Numbered from the stretch's first letter, positions 1 to 7,570 are shown. The stretch is DNA of 32,930 bases from Planktothricoides sp. SR001 (GCF_001276715.1 NZ_LIUQ01000007.1:1-32930); one strand, 5' to 3'. Program-made: numbers and translations. Notes: a model not told the origin generated them from the sequence alone.

Positions 1-34
1 GTAAAATCCCTAACTCGTTTCCAAACTCACTTCG

Positions 35-57
35 GGAAGCCCCTGTGAGGGGCTTCC
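35..57. terminator. Hairpin near window start, possible terminator
   Basis: Perfect 10-bp stem (GGAAGCCCCT / AGGGGCTTCC) with a 3-nt GTG loop. No run of T follows on either strand, so a factor-independent terminator is not proven. It lies 3' of the leftward transglutaminase gene and may end that transcript or a rightward transcript entering from outside the window. Confidence 0.35.
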
Positions 58-75
58 TCCTGCCCAGAAATACCC

Positions 76-108
76 AGAAACCGGGTTTCTTAAAGAAACC
101 CGGTTTCT
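76..108. repeat. Palindromic repeat, AGAAACCGGGTTTCT type
   Basis: Two 16-nt arms (76-91 and 93-108) are perfect reverse complements around a single A; the core word is AGAAACCGGGTTTCT. It sits 15 bp past the stop codon of the transglutaminase gene. From memory this word is common between genes in Oscillatoriales genomes; only this copy is visible here. It could act as a transcript-end hairpin for the leftward gene. Confidence 0.6.
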
Positions 109-123
109 TAGTCCTCGTAAGCC

Positions 124-972
124 CTAAGAAATTGCGATCGCCTCGGTGGTGAAAAAAGGCTGGTCAACTTTTCCCGTTGTAGGATCGGGCAAAGGTTGCA
201 TCGATAAACGCATCTCATTCATTTCCACCATGCCAAAAATTGTGGCAAAAGAAACATCCGCCGCATCTCGTCCAGTGCCAATGCGAATAATGCTAGTTTG
301 AGGCACCAACCGGCTGGGATCAAACAGATACCAGCGATCGCCTAAATAGGCTTCAAAACAAGCATGAAAATCTGGAGGATTTAAGCCATAAGCATAAGCA
401 TTAACAAACCGAGCAGGGATATTTAATGCTCGACAAAAAGCTATTGCTAAATGGGCAAAATCCCGACAAACTCCCACTCTTTCTGTGGCTGTATCATAAG
501 CAGATGTATGATGGTCGCTACTCCCAGATAAGTAGATAACTTTTTGACAAATCCAATTACAAATAGCCGTAACTCTAGAATAGCCTGGAGTCAGGTGTCC
601 AAATTCAGAAAAAGCCAGATTAATTAACTGATCCGATTGACAGTAGCGACTCGGTAGCAACAGGGGTAAAATTTCCAACGGTAAATTAGCGGGAGTCACT
701 TCTTGAACCTCATGGGGATCCTGCAAGAAATGATGTAGTTCTACGATCGCTTGATAGCTGATTTCCATTTGGCATTTCGGAGCATTTAATCGTAAGTAAC
801 GATTGCCATTAAAAGGATTATTATACTCTTCTATTTCTAAGCGGGGATAAATCTCTAATTTTTCTTGTTCAACTTGCTGATACTGATTATGAACCACCCC
901 AATGTTAAACACAAATGTACTCGGTTCATAGATGCTGTAAACTAGGTGACAACCCAATTCAAATTTCATCAT
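124..972 (-). CDS. Transglutaminase-like cysteine protease-fold protein
   Basis: This 282-residue protein has a transglutaminase-like core. The likely triad is visible: Cys169 in GVCRDFAHL, His203 in DFHACFEAYL and Asp218 in WYLFDPSRL, each in the usual spacing. The N-terminal ~110 residues resemble the beta-rich domain that precedes the core in bacterial transglutaminase-family proteins. There is no signal peptide or membrane segment, so it is probably cytoplasmic. Bacterial members are mostly putative peptidases or amidases; the substrate cannot be read from the sequence. Two ATG codons are adjacent at the start (972 and 969); either could be used. It is divergent from hpt, with 179 bp between them, and nothing suggests an operon. 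Family assignment is firm, function is not. Confidence 0.85.
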   Translation of the reverse strand: MMKFELGCHLVYSIYEPSTFVFNIGVVHNQYQQVEQEKLEIYPRLEIEEYNNPFNGNRYLRLNAPKCQMEISYQAIVELHHFLQDPHEVQEVTPANLPLEILPLLLPSRYCQSDQLINLAFSEFGHLTPGYSRVTAICNWICQKVIYLSGSSDHHTSAYDTATERVGVCRDFAHLAIAFCRALNIPARFVNAYAYGLNPPDFHACFEAYLGDRWYLFDPSRLVPQTSIIRIGTGRDAADVSFATIFGMVEMNEMRLSMQPLPDPTTGKVDQPFFTTEAIAIS

Positions 973-1101
973 AAGCTTGGCTCAATTAATCTTATATTAA
1001 TATTCTGTAGTTATTTATTTTATCCCTTTGTTCTGTCTGCGTATGGTGGGCAACGCTCGCAATATATGATTTTCCCGGTTTAACTGGGTTAAATTTGCTA
1101 T

Positions 1102-1113
1102 TTTTCTAGAAAA
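1102..1113. promoter_or_regulatory. 12-bp palindrome upstream of hpt
   Basis: TTTTCTAGAAAA is a perfect palindrome 38 bp before the hpt start, inside the divergent promoter region. It could be an operator, but an A/T-rich palindrome of this length can also occur by chance. No promoter boxes are clear enough to call. Confidence 0.2.
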
Positions 1114-1151
1114 TGTTTAGAATGACATCAAACCTAGGATAAAATTTTTCC

Positions 1152-2117
1152 ATGAGTCAACTGTCTAATTCCCATCCTTCTAAAGGCTTTGATACCCGGT
1201 GGCTGTATTCCTTCTGGAAATTCTCTCGCCCCCATACCATTATCGGCACCAGTTTAAGTGTTTTCGGATTATATGCGATCGCGATGGCCTTAACTCCTGC
1301 GGCTACATCTCCTTCTATCTTACCACTAATTACGGCTTGGATTGCCTGTTTATGTGGAAATATTTATATTGTCGGATTAAATCAACTAGAAGATGTAGAA
1401 ATTGATAAAATTAATAAGCCTCATTTGCCCATTGCTGCGGGAGAAATTTCCCGGCAACAAGCACGGATAATTGTCAATATTACTGGAATTTTTGCTTTAT
1501 TATTAGCGGTACTGGGCGGCCAGTGGTTATTGGCCACCGTGGGGATTAGTTTATTGTTAGGGACGGGGTATTCTCTGCCACCAATTCGGTTAAAGCGGTT
1601 TCCTTTTTGGGCAGCTTTTTGTATTTATACCGTTCGGGGAATAATTGTTAATTTAGGGCTATTTTTACACTCTCTCTGGTTGTTAAATCATGGTAAGGAT
1701 TTACGGCACTTTTATCAGCTTTCGATTCCCCCTGAAATTTGGGCATTGACTCTATTTATTTTAGCCTACACTTTTGCGATCGCCATTTTCAAAGATATTC
1801 CCGATATTAAAGGTGATCGAGAATATCATATCACCACATTCACCATTCACTTTGGGGCCAAAGCGGTGTTTAATTTAGCCCGTTGGGTGTTAACCGGATG
1901 TTATTTGGGTATGGTGATCTTGGGATGGTGGTTTCTGCCCGGAGTTAACCCAATTTTTGTCGCGATCGCCCATATCACCGCTTTAATCATTCTCTGGGGG
2001 CGTAGTTTATCCGTTGACTTAGAAAATCAAGCCGCGATCGCCGCATATTATCAATTTATCTGGAAATTCTTTTTCCTGGAATACTTGGTATTTCCCGTCG
2101 CTTGCTTTTTGGCTTAA
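1152..2117 (+). CDS. hpt: Homogentisate phytyltransferase
   Basis: UbiA-family prenyltransferase of 321 residues that joins phytyl diphosphate to homogentisate, the committed step of tocopherol (vitamin E) synthesis, in the membrane. The first Asp-rich motif is NQLEDVEIDKINKP (Asn77, Asp81, Asp85) and the second is KDIPDIKGDREYHITT (about residues 213-228). Several hydrophobic segments lie between and after them, and the KPHLPIAAGE sequence after motif 1 is typical of cyanobacterial and plant HPT. Length matches the cyanobacterial family (slr1736 type). ATG at 1152 is the first start and gives a normal N-terminus. It stands alone; homogentisate-forming genes are not in the window. A chlorophyll synthase or plastoquinone prenyltransferase is less likely because those carry different motif surroundings. 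Confidence 0.9.
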   Translation: MSQLSNSHPSKGFDTRWLYSFWKFSRPHTIIGTSLSVFGLYAIAMALTPAATSPSILPLITAWIACLCGNIYIVGLNQLEDVEIDKINKPHLPIAAGEISRQQARIIVNITGIFALLLAVLGGQWLLATVGISLLLGTGYSLPPIRLKRFPFWAAFCIYTVRGIIVNLGLFLHSLWLLNHGKDLRHFYQLSIPPEIWALTLFILAYTFAIAIFKDIPDIKGDREYHITTFTIHFGAKAVFNLARWVLTGCYLGMVILGWWFLPGVNPIFVAIAHITALIILWGRSLSVDLENQAAIAAYYQFIWKFFFLEYLVFPVACFLA

Positions 2118-2132
2118 ATAATCTGTGATTAA

Positions 2133-2155
2133 AATCTGTGATTAAATCACAGATT
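2133..2155 (+). terminator. Hairpin after hpt, weak terminator candidate
   Basis: AATCTGTGAT and ATCACAGATT form a 10-bp stem with a TAA loop, 15 bp past the hpt stop codon. An extra copy of the left word precedes it at 2120-2129. There is no T run, so termination is only suggested by position. Confidence 0.3.
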
Positions 2156-2230
2156 AAATCTGCTATTTATCTGTTACATTAAAACAAATTTCTGAAGTGA
2201 TTTCCCAAGATGATTGGAGGAAAACCAACC

Positions 2231-2293
2231 ATGAAACGTGGAAGGCCAACCTATATGGGCGATCGCTCCCCGCTAAAATTGTGGGTAAATTAA
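2231..2293 (+). CDS. Possible 20-residue small protein
   Basis: A short frame, MKRGRPTYMGDRSPLKLWVN, starts at an ATG with a strong Shine-Dalgarno-like GGAGG at 2216-2220, ten bases upstream. That ribosome site is better than those of most genes in this window, which is why it is listed. The peptide is basic with no membrane segment. Against it: it is tiny, contains a HIP1 octamer, and its 3' part lies in the left arm of an inverted repeat (2273-2350). I do not recognise it; it may be the stub of a decayed gene. Confidence 0.2.
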   Translation: MKRGRPTYMGDRSPLKLWVN

Positions 2294-2350
2294 CCCTGAA
2301 GCCGCTTTTTTCCTGAAAAACACGGGGGGGTATATAACCCACAATTTTAG
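2273..2350. repeat. 14-bp perfect inverted repeat, 50-nt spacer
   Basis: CTAAAATTGTGGGT (2273-2286) and ACCCACAATTTTAG (2337-2350) are exact reverse complements. The spacer holds a G7 run and TATATA. It lies in the gap between the convergent hpt and nadA genes. It may be a minimal element remnant or an RNA hairpin. Confidence 0.55.
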
Positions 2351-2371
2351 TTGAGAATTACGACCAAATTT

Positions 2372-2427
2372 AATTGCCCTGGTGATAGTTTCATCATCAG
2401 ATGGTGAGCGATCGCCACCGGGCAATT
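2372..2427. terminator. Hairpin between convergent hpt and nadA
   Basis: AATTGCCC (2372-2379) pairs with GGGCAATT (2420-2427), and further pairing (GGTG with CACC) continues inward past one bulged base. It is located 33 bp beyond the nadA stop on the leftward side. It could end transcripts from both directions. The rest of this 342-bp gap contains the hairpin and inverted repeat listed separately and no further gene. Confidence 0.3.
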
Positions 2428-2459
2428 CATGGCTCCACCACATCAGATTAAGATGAAAA

Positions 2460-3434
2460 TTAAGCGCTCATTTCCAGCATCCGCTGAATCGGTCGCAAAG
2501 CCGCAATCCGAATATCTTCTGGTAAAGTAATTTCTGGAGAGCGATTTTTCATGCAAAAATATAATTTCTCTAAAGTATTCAGCCGCATATAAGGGCATTC
2601 ATTACAAGCACAATTACTCGTAGGCGGTGCCGGGATAAAAGTTTTATCATTGGCTTGCTTACTCATTTGGTGAATGATGCCCGGTTCAGTGACAATAATA
2701 AAAGTTGAACTAGAACTTGCTTGGGCATACTTCAATAAAGCGGTTGTTGACCCAATATAATTCGCATGACGGAGTACCGGCGCTTCGCACTCTGGGTGAG
2801 CGATAATTTCCGCTTCTGGATGTTGAATTTTCAGTTGGACAATTTTCTTTTCAGAAAAGTTTTCATGGACAAGACAGCTACCCTGCCAGAGCACCAAATC
2901 TCGCCCGGTTTGTTCCATCACATAGCGACCAAGATTGCGGTCTGGGGCGAAAATAATCGGTTGATCTTTGGGAATTTGGCTGACAATTTTCACCGCATTA
3001 GAGCTCGTGCAAATAATATCGCTCATGGCTTTAATGCCAGCCGAACAGTTGATATAAGAAATTACCTTATGATCTGGGTGGGCAGCTTTGAATTCCGCAA
3101 AAGCGTCTGGGGGACAAGTATCCGCTAAGGAACAACCAGCATTTAGGTCGGGCAAAAGCACCAGTTTGTCAGGGTTGAGAATTTTGGCCGTTTCCGCCAT
3201 AAAGTGAACCCCGGCAAAGACAATTACATCCGCGTCGGTGTTGGCAGCCCTGCGGGAAAGTTCCAGGGAGTCGCCGATATAGTCCGCAATGTCTTGAATT
3301 TCTGACTCTTGGTAGTAGTGGGCGAGGATGACGGCGTTGAGTTCTTTTTTCAGGGCGGCGATCGCTTCATAGAGGTTATCCGGCACTTGGTTGCCTGCGG
3401 TGGCATCCCGTTCTAGAAATGCAGTGGTAAACAT
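2460..3434 (-). CDS. nadA: Quinolinate synthase A
   Basis: NadA condenses iminoaspartate with dihydroxyacetone phosphate to quinolinate, the de novo NAD precursor, using an oxygen-sensitive 4Fe-4S cluster. The 324-residue product has the expected Cys-containing motifs: [19 protein letters not shown] and [12 protein letters not shown]. The typical NadA segments [19 protein letters not shown] and [13 protein letters not shown] are also present. The open frame runs 49 codons further upstream, but that extension includes a GAGTGAGTGG-type repeat translated as Thr/His/Ser-rich sequence and does not look like NadA; the ATG at 3434 gives the normal N-terminus. nadB and nadC are not in the window. 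Confidence 0.96.
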   Translation of the reverse strand: MFTTAFLERDATAGNQVPDNLYEAIAALKKELNAVILAHYYQESEIQDIADYIGDSLELSRRAANTDADVIVFAGVHFMAETAKILNPDKLVLLPDLNAGCSLADTCPPDAFAEFKAAHPDHKVISYINCSAGIKAMSDIICTSSNAVKIVSQIPKDQPIIFAPDRNLGRYVMEQTGRDLVLWQGSCLVHENFSEKKIVQLKIQHPEAEIIAHPECEAPVLRHANYIGSTTALLKYAQASSSSTFIIVTEPGIIHQMSKQANDKTFIPAPPTSNCACNECPYMRLNTLEKLYFCMKNRSPEITLPEDIRIAALRPIQRMLEMSA

Positions 3435-3611
3435 AGTTGGTGGTTGAGTTGAGTGAGTGGTTGAGTGAGTGGGTGAAACCCTACTTTTTGCCTGTGTTTG
3501 GTAATTATAGTAGTTTTTACCAAAATTGGCGAATCTTTTGATACATCTGAGACCTTCCCAGCCCGAACCGCCAATCACCAATAACCCCCAACCCCTATTG
3601 ATCGTTATTTC

Positions 3612-3655
3612 CTGTAGGGGCGCGGGCGACCACCGCCATCGAATCGCCCCTACAG
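3612..3655. repeat. Dispersed palindrome, CTGTAGGGGCG type
   Basis: CTGTAGGGGCG (3612-3622) and CGCCCCTACAG (3645-3655) form a perfect 11-bp stem around a 22-nt loop, in the 261-bp gap upstream of nadA. Relatives of the same word family occur at 5263-5284 (AGGGGC / GCCCCT) and 32195-32222, so this is a multi-copy intergenic palindrome. Confidence 0.6.
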
Positions 3656-4379
3656 CATTGTATCAAGCGCAATTGAAACAAATTCGGGAATTTTCTTAAA
3701 TACTCTTATTCCAATACTCTAAACCCGTGACAATGACATCTTCTAGCCACTTTTGGAAACGGGGAATCAAATTTTCTGATTCATCAGCGTAGGAAAATTG
3801 AAAAGGTGAATCGGTTAAAGGCTGAAGATCGCTAATAGTAGGTTCCCCTTCTTCACCATTATCTCGATGATAAGCACAGGCATTACAGATAAGTAAACCA
3901 CGGTATTCATGGCCGAGAACATGAAAAGAAAGAAGAACGGTTACGGATGTTTCTATATTAATCACCAACTGAATCCAAGTGTGATAGTTCCGCAGGTTGG
4001 CAAAATATCCTAATTGTTTAGCGGTTTCCACCACTTGATAGCGATGGTAATGAGATCGCCGATCGCCAACGGGGGCAGCAATTGTGAAAACTGCCGCATC
4101 ACTTAATAAATTTTGGACAGATAGTTTAATGTCATTAGCAATTTCCTGGAAGCGCTGAGAAGCGATATCAAATAAAATGGCAGCAAAACTTTCTGATTTC
4201 TGACATTTTTCCTGAACCGAACCTAACTGATTTTGTTGCAATTTATCTGCGATCGCCGCCAGAATGACTTGGGCTCTTCTAGTCTCTGATAGCACTTGCT
4301 CTGATAAACCAAGGCTTCTTAAAAATGCTTGCTTTTGACTCTTGGCAAAAAGATTAATTAAACTCGACAAATCACCGCG

Positions 4380-4406
4380 ATTCGCTGGCGCGATAGCTTC
4401 GCTAAC
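4380..4406. repeat. 27-nt in-frame insert in the Fic gene
   Basis: On the leftward strand this segment encodes nine residues (VSEAIAPAN) between EDA and RGDLSS, where Fic relatives read continuously as ALEAxDRGDL. The word GCGATAGCTTCGCTAAC, with a TAGC-GAA-GCTA mini-hairpin, belongs to the small dispersed repeat class seen in Nostoc-type genomes. Exact borders are uncertain by a few bases. At 27 nt it keeps the frame. Confidence 0.55.
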
Positions 4407-4439
4407 GGCATCTTCCAAAGCGGCAATATAAACGGCGCG

Positions 4440-4461
4440 TTCGCGAAGCGTCCCGGAGGGA
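4440..4461. repeat. 22-nt insert causing the Fic frameshift
   Basis: The segment begins with the palindrome TTCGCGAA and ends CCCGGAGGGA, which read leftward gives a TCCC-TCC-GGGA mini-hairpin. Such words are frequent small dispersed repeats in filamentous cyanobacteria. Deleting these 22 nt (22 = 3x7+1) restores one frame reading RDD-RAVYIAALE, so the insertion explains the break. Borders could slide by one or two bases. Confidence 0.6.
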
Positions 4462-5280
4462 ATCGTCACGGGTTATCACCAAAGGAAACCAACTCGCTTG
4501 AATGAATACTAAACTCGCTAAACAACGAGCTACTCGACCATTTCCATCTTGAAATGGGTGAATTTGGGTAAACCGATGATGCAACCAAGCCGCCTCAATT
4601 TCAGGAGTAACTTTTTGTTCTCGATGTTGATGATGTAATGCTATCAATCGATCCATTTCCGATGCCACTTGTTCGGGAGGACAATACTCGTGAATCGTGC
4701 CATCAGGTCTTAGGGGGTTATTCGGTTGACGTTTCCAGTCGCCTTTAATTAAAGAAACCTTAAAGATTTTTCCCTGTTGATTTAAGGCTTCTGTGCTGTC
4801 CTGACTCTGAGTTAAAACTTGATGTAACTGCTTGATATAAGAAGTGGATAGATTTCTTTGTCCCCCAACAAAATCAAATAATCCCTCAATGGCAGCTTCT
4901 TGGTCTTTAATCAGGGAAACTACCTGTTTAACTGGAATATCTGTAGCTCCGTGAGGAATTAATGCCTCATTAATTCCCTGTTCGATTAATAACCGAGTGA
5001 TGCCGCGATCTATGGTGTACAATCGCTCAATAATTCCCGTTTCAATCGCGATTTCCCGTCGGAGTTTTTCGCTGAAAGTTTGAAACTCTCCAGATTGCCG
5101 CAAGCGATCTGCTTGCTCGTTCCAAACCGTGACTAGAGGTGGCAATTCAACACTGGCTAAATCTTGCCAATTGGATGATAAATCTTCGATGGGTTTCCAC
5201 AGCATAAAGTTTGCAGTTACATACTGACAATATTGTAATACCATTTACCAAAATTTATGCATAGGGGCACAAGCATTGCG

Positions 5281-5357
5281 CCCCTCAACCAACAAACAAC
5301 AACCAACAACCAAAGAATCCCTACCCAACAACCAACAACAACCAACAAAGAATAACC
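5281..5357. repeat. CCAACAA heptad repeat tract
   Basis: Degenerate 7-bp units of the CCAACAA type fill the gap between the Fic gene and ycf54. They contain the word CAAAGAATCCCTACC (5311-5325), whose reverse complement occurs twice on the other side of ycf54 (5857-5871 and 5907-5921). Just before the tract, AGGGGC (5263-5268) and GCCCCT (5279-5284) make a short hairpin. Confidence 0.7.
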
Positions 5358-5447
5358 CCCCTGACAACAACAGGGAGGTTTGGGGCATCGTTAGGAATGA
5401 CTGATGCAAAAATGATATCAATTGCCGGTCAAGATTTCCCGAATTTT

Positions 5448-5774
5448 CTAAGCGGAAACCAGAGAAGCTAAGGGATTAGGAATCGAAGCAGAAGGAGCAT
5501 CAAATTTGCCCACAACCACATATTCTAAACGCAGTTTCAACCAAGTAATAAACTGGGGATTCGTAGAAATCACCGCCACTGATGGCTGAGGCACTTTTGC
5601 TTTAATATCCTTCATTTCTGGGGCTTCCAAAAAAGCCGGTTGTTTGACTAACCAAAAATCAATTTCTTTGTTAGTTTCTTGATAGTGGCGAGTGCGTTCT
5701 TTGAGCACTTCTTCAAAGGGTTCTTCTTCTAATAAGAAACGTTGACTCGCTAAGACATAATGATAAGTTTGCAT
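5448..5774 (-). CDS. ycf54: Ycf54, Mg-protoporphyrin ester cyclase subunit
   Basis: This 108-residue protein matches the Ycf54 family (also called MgPME-cyclase complex protein). The signature runs TYHYVLASQRFLLEEEPFEE, then ERTRHYQETNKEIDFWLVKQ, PAFLEAPE, QPSVAVISTNPQFITWLKLR and LEYVVVGKFDAPS. Ycf54 is needed for the aerobic oxidative cyclase that makes the fifth ring of chlorophyll; it binds the catalytic subunit (AcsF/CycI) and supports its assembly. It is soluble and works at the membrane-bound cyclase. A TTG four codons upstream (5786) is open, but the ATG at 5774 gives the family N-terminus. No cyclase catalytic gene is nearby. Heptad repeat tracts flank it on both sides. Confidence 0.93.
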   Translation of the reverse strand: MQTYHYVLASQRFLLEEEPFEEVLKERTRHYQETNKEIDFWLVKQPAFLEAPEMKDIKAKVPQPSVAVISTNPQFITWLKLRLEYVVVGKFDAPSASIPNPLASLVSA

Positions 5775-5814
5775 AGTTTTTGACAATTTGATTGACGATT
5801 AATATATGGGTTAG

Positions 5815-6121
5815 TTGTTGGTGGTTGGTTGGTGGTTGGTGGTTGGTGGTTGTTCGGTAGGGATTCTTTGGTTGTTAGTTGGTGGTTGTTAGTTGTTACT
5901 TGGTGGGTAGGGATTCTTTGGTTAATGGTTGTTAGTTGGTGGTTGTTGGCAAACAACAAACAACAATCAACCAACAACAATCAACAATCAACAAACAATC
6001 AACAATCAACAATCAACAATCAACCAACAACCAACAACAATCAACAATCAACCAACAACAATCAACAATCAACCAACAACAATCAACCAACAACCAACAA
6101 CCAACAACCAACAACAAAGAA
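5815..6121. repeat. Heptad STRR fold-back between pdxJ and ycf54
   Basis: This 351-bp gap holds no gene; it is repeat. The left part (about 5815-5949) is G/T-rich, with TTGGTGG/TTGTTAG words and two copies of GGTAGGGATTCTTTGGTT. The right part (5961-6121) is 23 consecutive 7-bp units, chiefly CAATCAA and CCAACAA, ending four bases before the pdxJ stop codon. The two parts are imperfect reverse complements, so either strand could fold back about position 5950. Open frames across it encode only Asn/Gln/Thr/Pro runs and are artefacts. Confidence 0.9.
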
Positions 6122-6125
6122 CAAA

Positions 6126-6857
6126 TTAAACTTCGCCTCTGATGGCTTGTTTCATTTCTCGGACCGCTCGCTCCATGCCGACCAGAACAGCACGAGAGAT
6201 AATTGTATGTCCAATATTGAGTTCTTCCATGCCTTCGATGCAAGCAATTGGGCGCACATTCCAATAGGTTAGACCATGACCGGCATTGACGCGCAAACCC
6301 ATATGACGAGCTTTTTGGCATCCTTGGGTTAAAATTGCCAATTCCTTCGCCTGGGCGATTTCGCCTTTGGCTTCCGCATAAGCCCCAGTGTGCAGTTCAA
6401 TGAATTTGGCGCCAGTCTTGGCGGAAGCTTCGATCTGTGCGTCATCGGCATCAATAAATAGGCTGACGGGAATGCCTGCGCCTTGTAATTGGGACACGAC
6501 CTCGGTGAGGCGATCGCATTGACCGGCGATATCGAGTCCTCCTTCGGTGGTCACTTCTTCTCGACGTTCCGGCACCAGGGTTACATAGTCTGGCTTAATG
6601 TCGAGGGCAATTTGCACCATTTCTGGGGTAGCTGCCATTTCCAAATTCAAATGAGTCCGCACCGTTTGCCGCAACAAACGCACGTCACGGTCTTGAATAT
6701 GGCGGCGGTCTTCCCGCAAATGCACCGTAATCCCATCAGCGCCTGCGAGTTCCGCCAACACGGCGCCCGCTACGGGGTCAGGTTCTACGGTGCGTCTGGC
6801 TTGGCGAATGGTAGCAATATGGTCAATATTTACGCCAAGTGTAGGTTGTTGGGACAT
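6126..6857 (-). CDS. pdxJ: Pyridoxine 5'-phosphate synthase
   Basis: PdxJ closes the pyridoxine ring from 1-deoxyxylulose 5-phosphate and 3-amino-2-oxopropyl phosphate, the last step of the DXP-dependent vitamin B6 route. The 243-residue TIM-barrel protein has the family motifs [15 protein letters not shown] near the N-terminus, [19 protein letters not shown] around residues 40-58, [12 protein letters not shown] and [15 protein letters not shown]. Length is normal and the ATG at 6857 is the only sensible start. The stop codon abuts the heptad repeat tract. No pdxA lies in the window. Confidence 0.96.
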   Translation of the reverse strand: MSQQPTLGVNIDHIATIRQARRTVEPDPVAGAVLAELAGADGITVHLREDRRHIQDRDVRLLRQTVRTHLNLEMAATPEMVQIALDIKPDYVTLVPERREEVTTEGGLDIAGQCDRLTEVVSQLQGAGIPVSLFIDADDAQIEASAKTGAKFIELHTGAYAEAKGEIAQAKELAILTQGCQKARHMGLRVNAGHGLTYWNVRPIACIEGMEELNIGHTIISRAVLVGMERAVREMKQAIRGEV

Positions 6858-6950
6858 GGTTTTGAAGGCAAATTTTTACTTAGATTTTAACGGAAAAGCG
6901 GCGCCTGGGCTGAGTAATTTTTATCAGATAAACTACCCGTTATAGCGGTA

Positions 6951-7086
6951 GCAATGCGGGTTACAGAGGTTTTCTGGATTCCCGCCTGCGCGGGAATGAC
7001 AGGTTTTTTTTGTACTTCGCAATGCGGATTACAGAGGTTTTCTGGATTCCCGCCTGCGCGGGAATGACAGGTTTTTTTTGTACTTC
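6951..7086. repeat. 68-bp tandem duplication with dRS3-like palindromes
   Basis: Two 68-bp units (6951-7018 and 7019-7086) differ at one visible base (GCGGGTT versus GCGGATT). Each contains the palindrome ATTCCCGCCTGCGCGGGAAT (8-bp stem, 4-nt loop), followed six bases later by a run of eight T. The palindrome fits the ATTCCC(N8)GGGAAT form of the neisserial dRS3 repeat and related repeats in other proteobacteria. It lies between pdxJ and the PAP2-like gene; on the + strand the hairpin plus T run looks like a terminator, but no rightward gene precedes it. Confidence 0.85.
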
Positions 7087-7120
7087 ACAACTCTGACAAG
7101 TGCTATATTTCAGCAAAAGG

Positions 7121-7570
7121 TTAGTAAGCGAATGAACCAACCCAGGCGACGATTACCCCTAAGATAGAACCGACCAACACTTGAAAAGGTGTATGGCCAA
7201 GAATTTCTTTAAGACGGTCTTCGGTAAATTGATGATCTTCAAATAACTCGATAATTTGGTTCAGGACACGAGCCTGATCCCCAGCAGCCCGACGAACTCC
7301 AGCCGCGTCGTACATGACAATCACCGCGAAAATGGTCGCCAGGGCAAACTCAGTGCTTGACCAACCCACGGTTTGACCGATACCGGCTGCCAGGGCGGTG
7401 ACTAGGGCTGAATGAGAACTCGGCATCCCGCCAGATTCAACCAGTAAGTGAAAATTAAGCTGGCGATTTTTCACCAACTCGAAAAAGAGTTTTAAGAATT
7501 GGGCGAGTAAACAGGCAATCACCGCAACCAGCAAGACCCGGTTGTCGAGGATATGGCCAAATTCCTTCAT
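7121..7570 (-). CDS. Divergent PAP2 family membrane protein
   Basis: A 149-residue integral membrane protein of the divergent PAP2 family (DUF212), found in cyanobacteria, Firmicutes and plants. Visible features are the N-terminal LDNRVLLVAVIACLLAQFLK segment, GGMPSSHSALVTALAAGIG, the conserved YDAAGVRRAAGDQA and LGHTPFQVLVGSILGV. The SSHS stretch is the equivalent of one PAP2 phosphatase motif, but the complete three-motif phosphatase site is not evident, so enzyme activity is uncertain. The frame is open 18 codons further up; ATG at 7570 matches the family N-terminus. It is followed, 128 bp upstream on the same strand, by crtE; both could share a transcript. Confidence 0.85.
   Translation of the reverse strand: MKEFGHILDNRVLLVAVIACLLAQFLKLFFELVKNRQLNFHLLVESGGMPSSHSALVTALAAGIGQTVGWSSTEFALATIFAVIVMYDAAGVRRAAGDQARVLNQIIELFEDHQFTEDRLKEILGHTPFQVLVGSILGVIVAWVGSFAY

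Larger units (their letters stand above)
3696..5244 (-). pseudogene. Fic-domain protein gene, frameshifted by a 22-nt insert
   Basis: Two overlapping leftward frames together make one Fic-family protein. The upstream part (5244-4402) carries the catalytic motif HPFQDGNGR (residues 229-237) that transfers AMP or another nucleotide to target proteins. An EAAIEG segment (116-121) keeps the Glu-Gly of the class II inhibitory helix motif (S/T)xxxE(G/N) but has Glu where Ser/Thr is usual. Homology runs to Asp261 (ITRDD), then the frame is lost. It resumes in the other frame (4469-3696; GTG in that frame at 4469) as RAVYIAALEDA and RGDLSSLINLF, the usual continuation after this Fic core. Removing the 22 nt at 4440-4461 joins them exactly. 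The upstream protein keeps the whole Fic motif, so it could still be active. ATG at 5205 is an alternative start. Confidence 0.8.

Noticed and set aside
3435-3581. 49-codon N-terminal extension of nadA
   Set aside because: The extension is repeat-derived and unlike NadA; the internal ATG at 3434 gives the family N-terminus.
5961-6121. CRISPR array
   Set aside because: Units are 7 bp with no spacers, and no cas gene is present; it is an STRR tract.
5829-6321. Several overlapping open frames encoding Asn/Gln/Thr/Pro runs between ycf54 and pdxJ
   Set aside because: They are translations of 7-bp repeats, which stay open in several frames at once; they have no ribosome site or non-repeat domain, and overlap pdxJ.
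6951-7086. Insertion sequence or transposon
   Set aside because: No transposase frame, no terminal inverted repeats around the unit and no target duplication; only a tandem duplication is visible.
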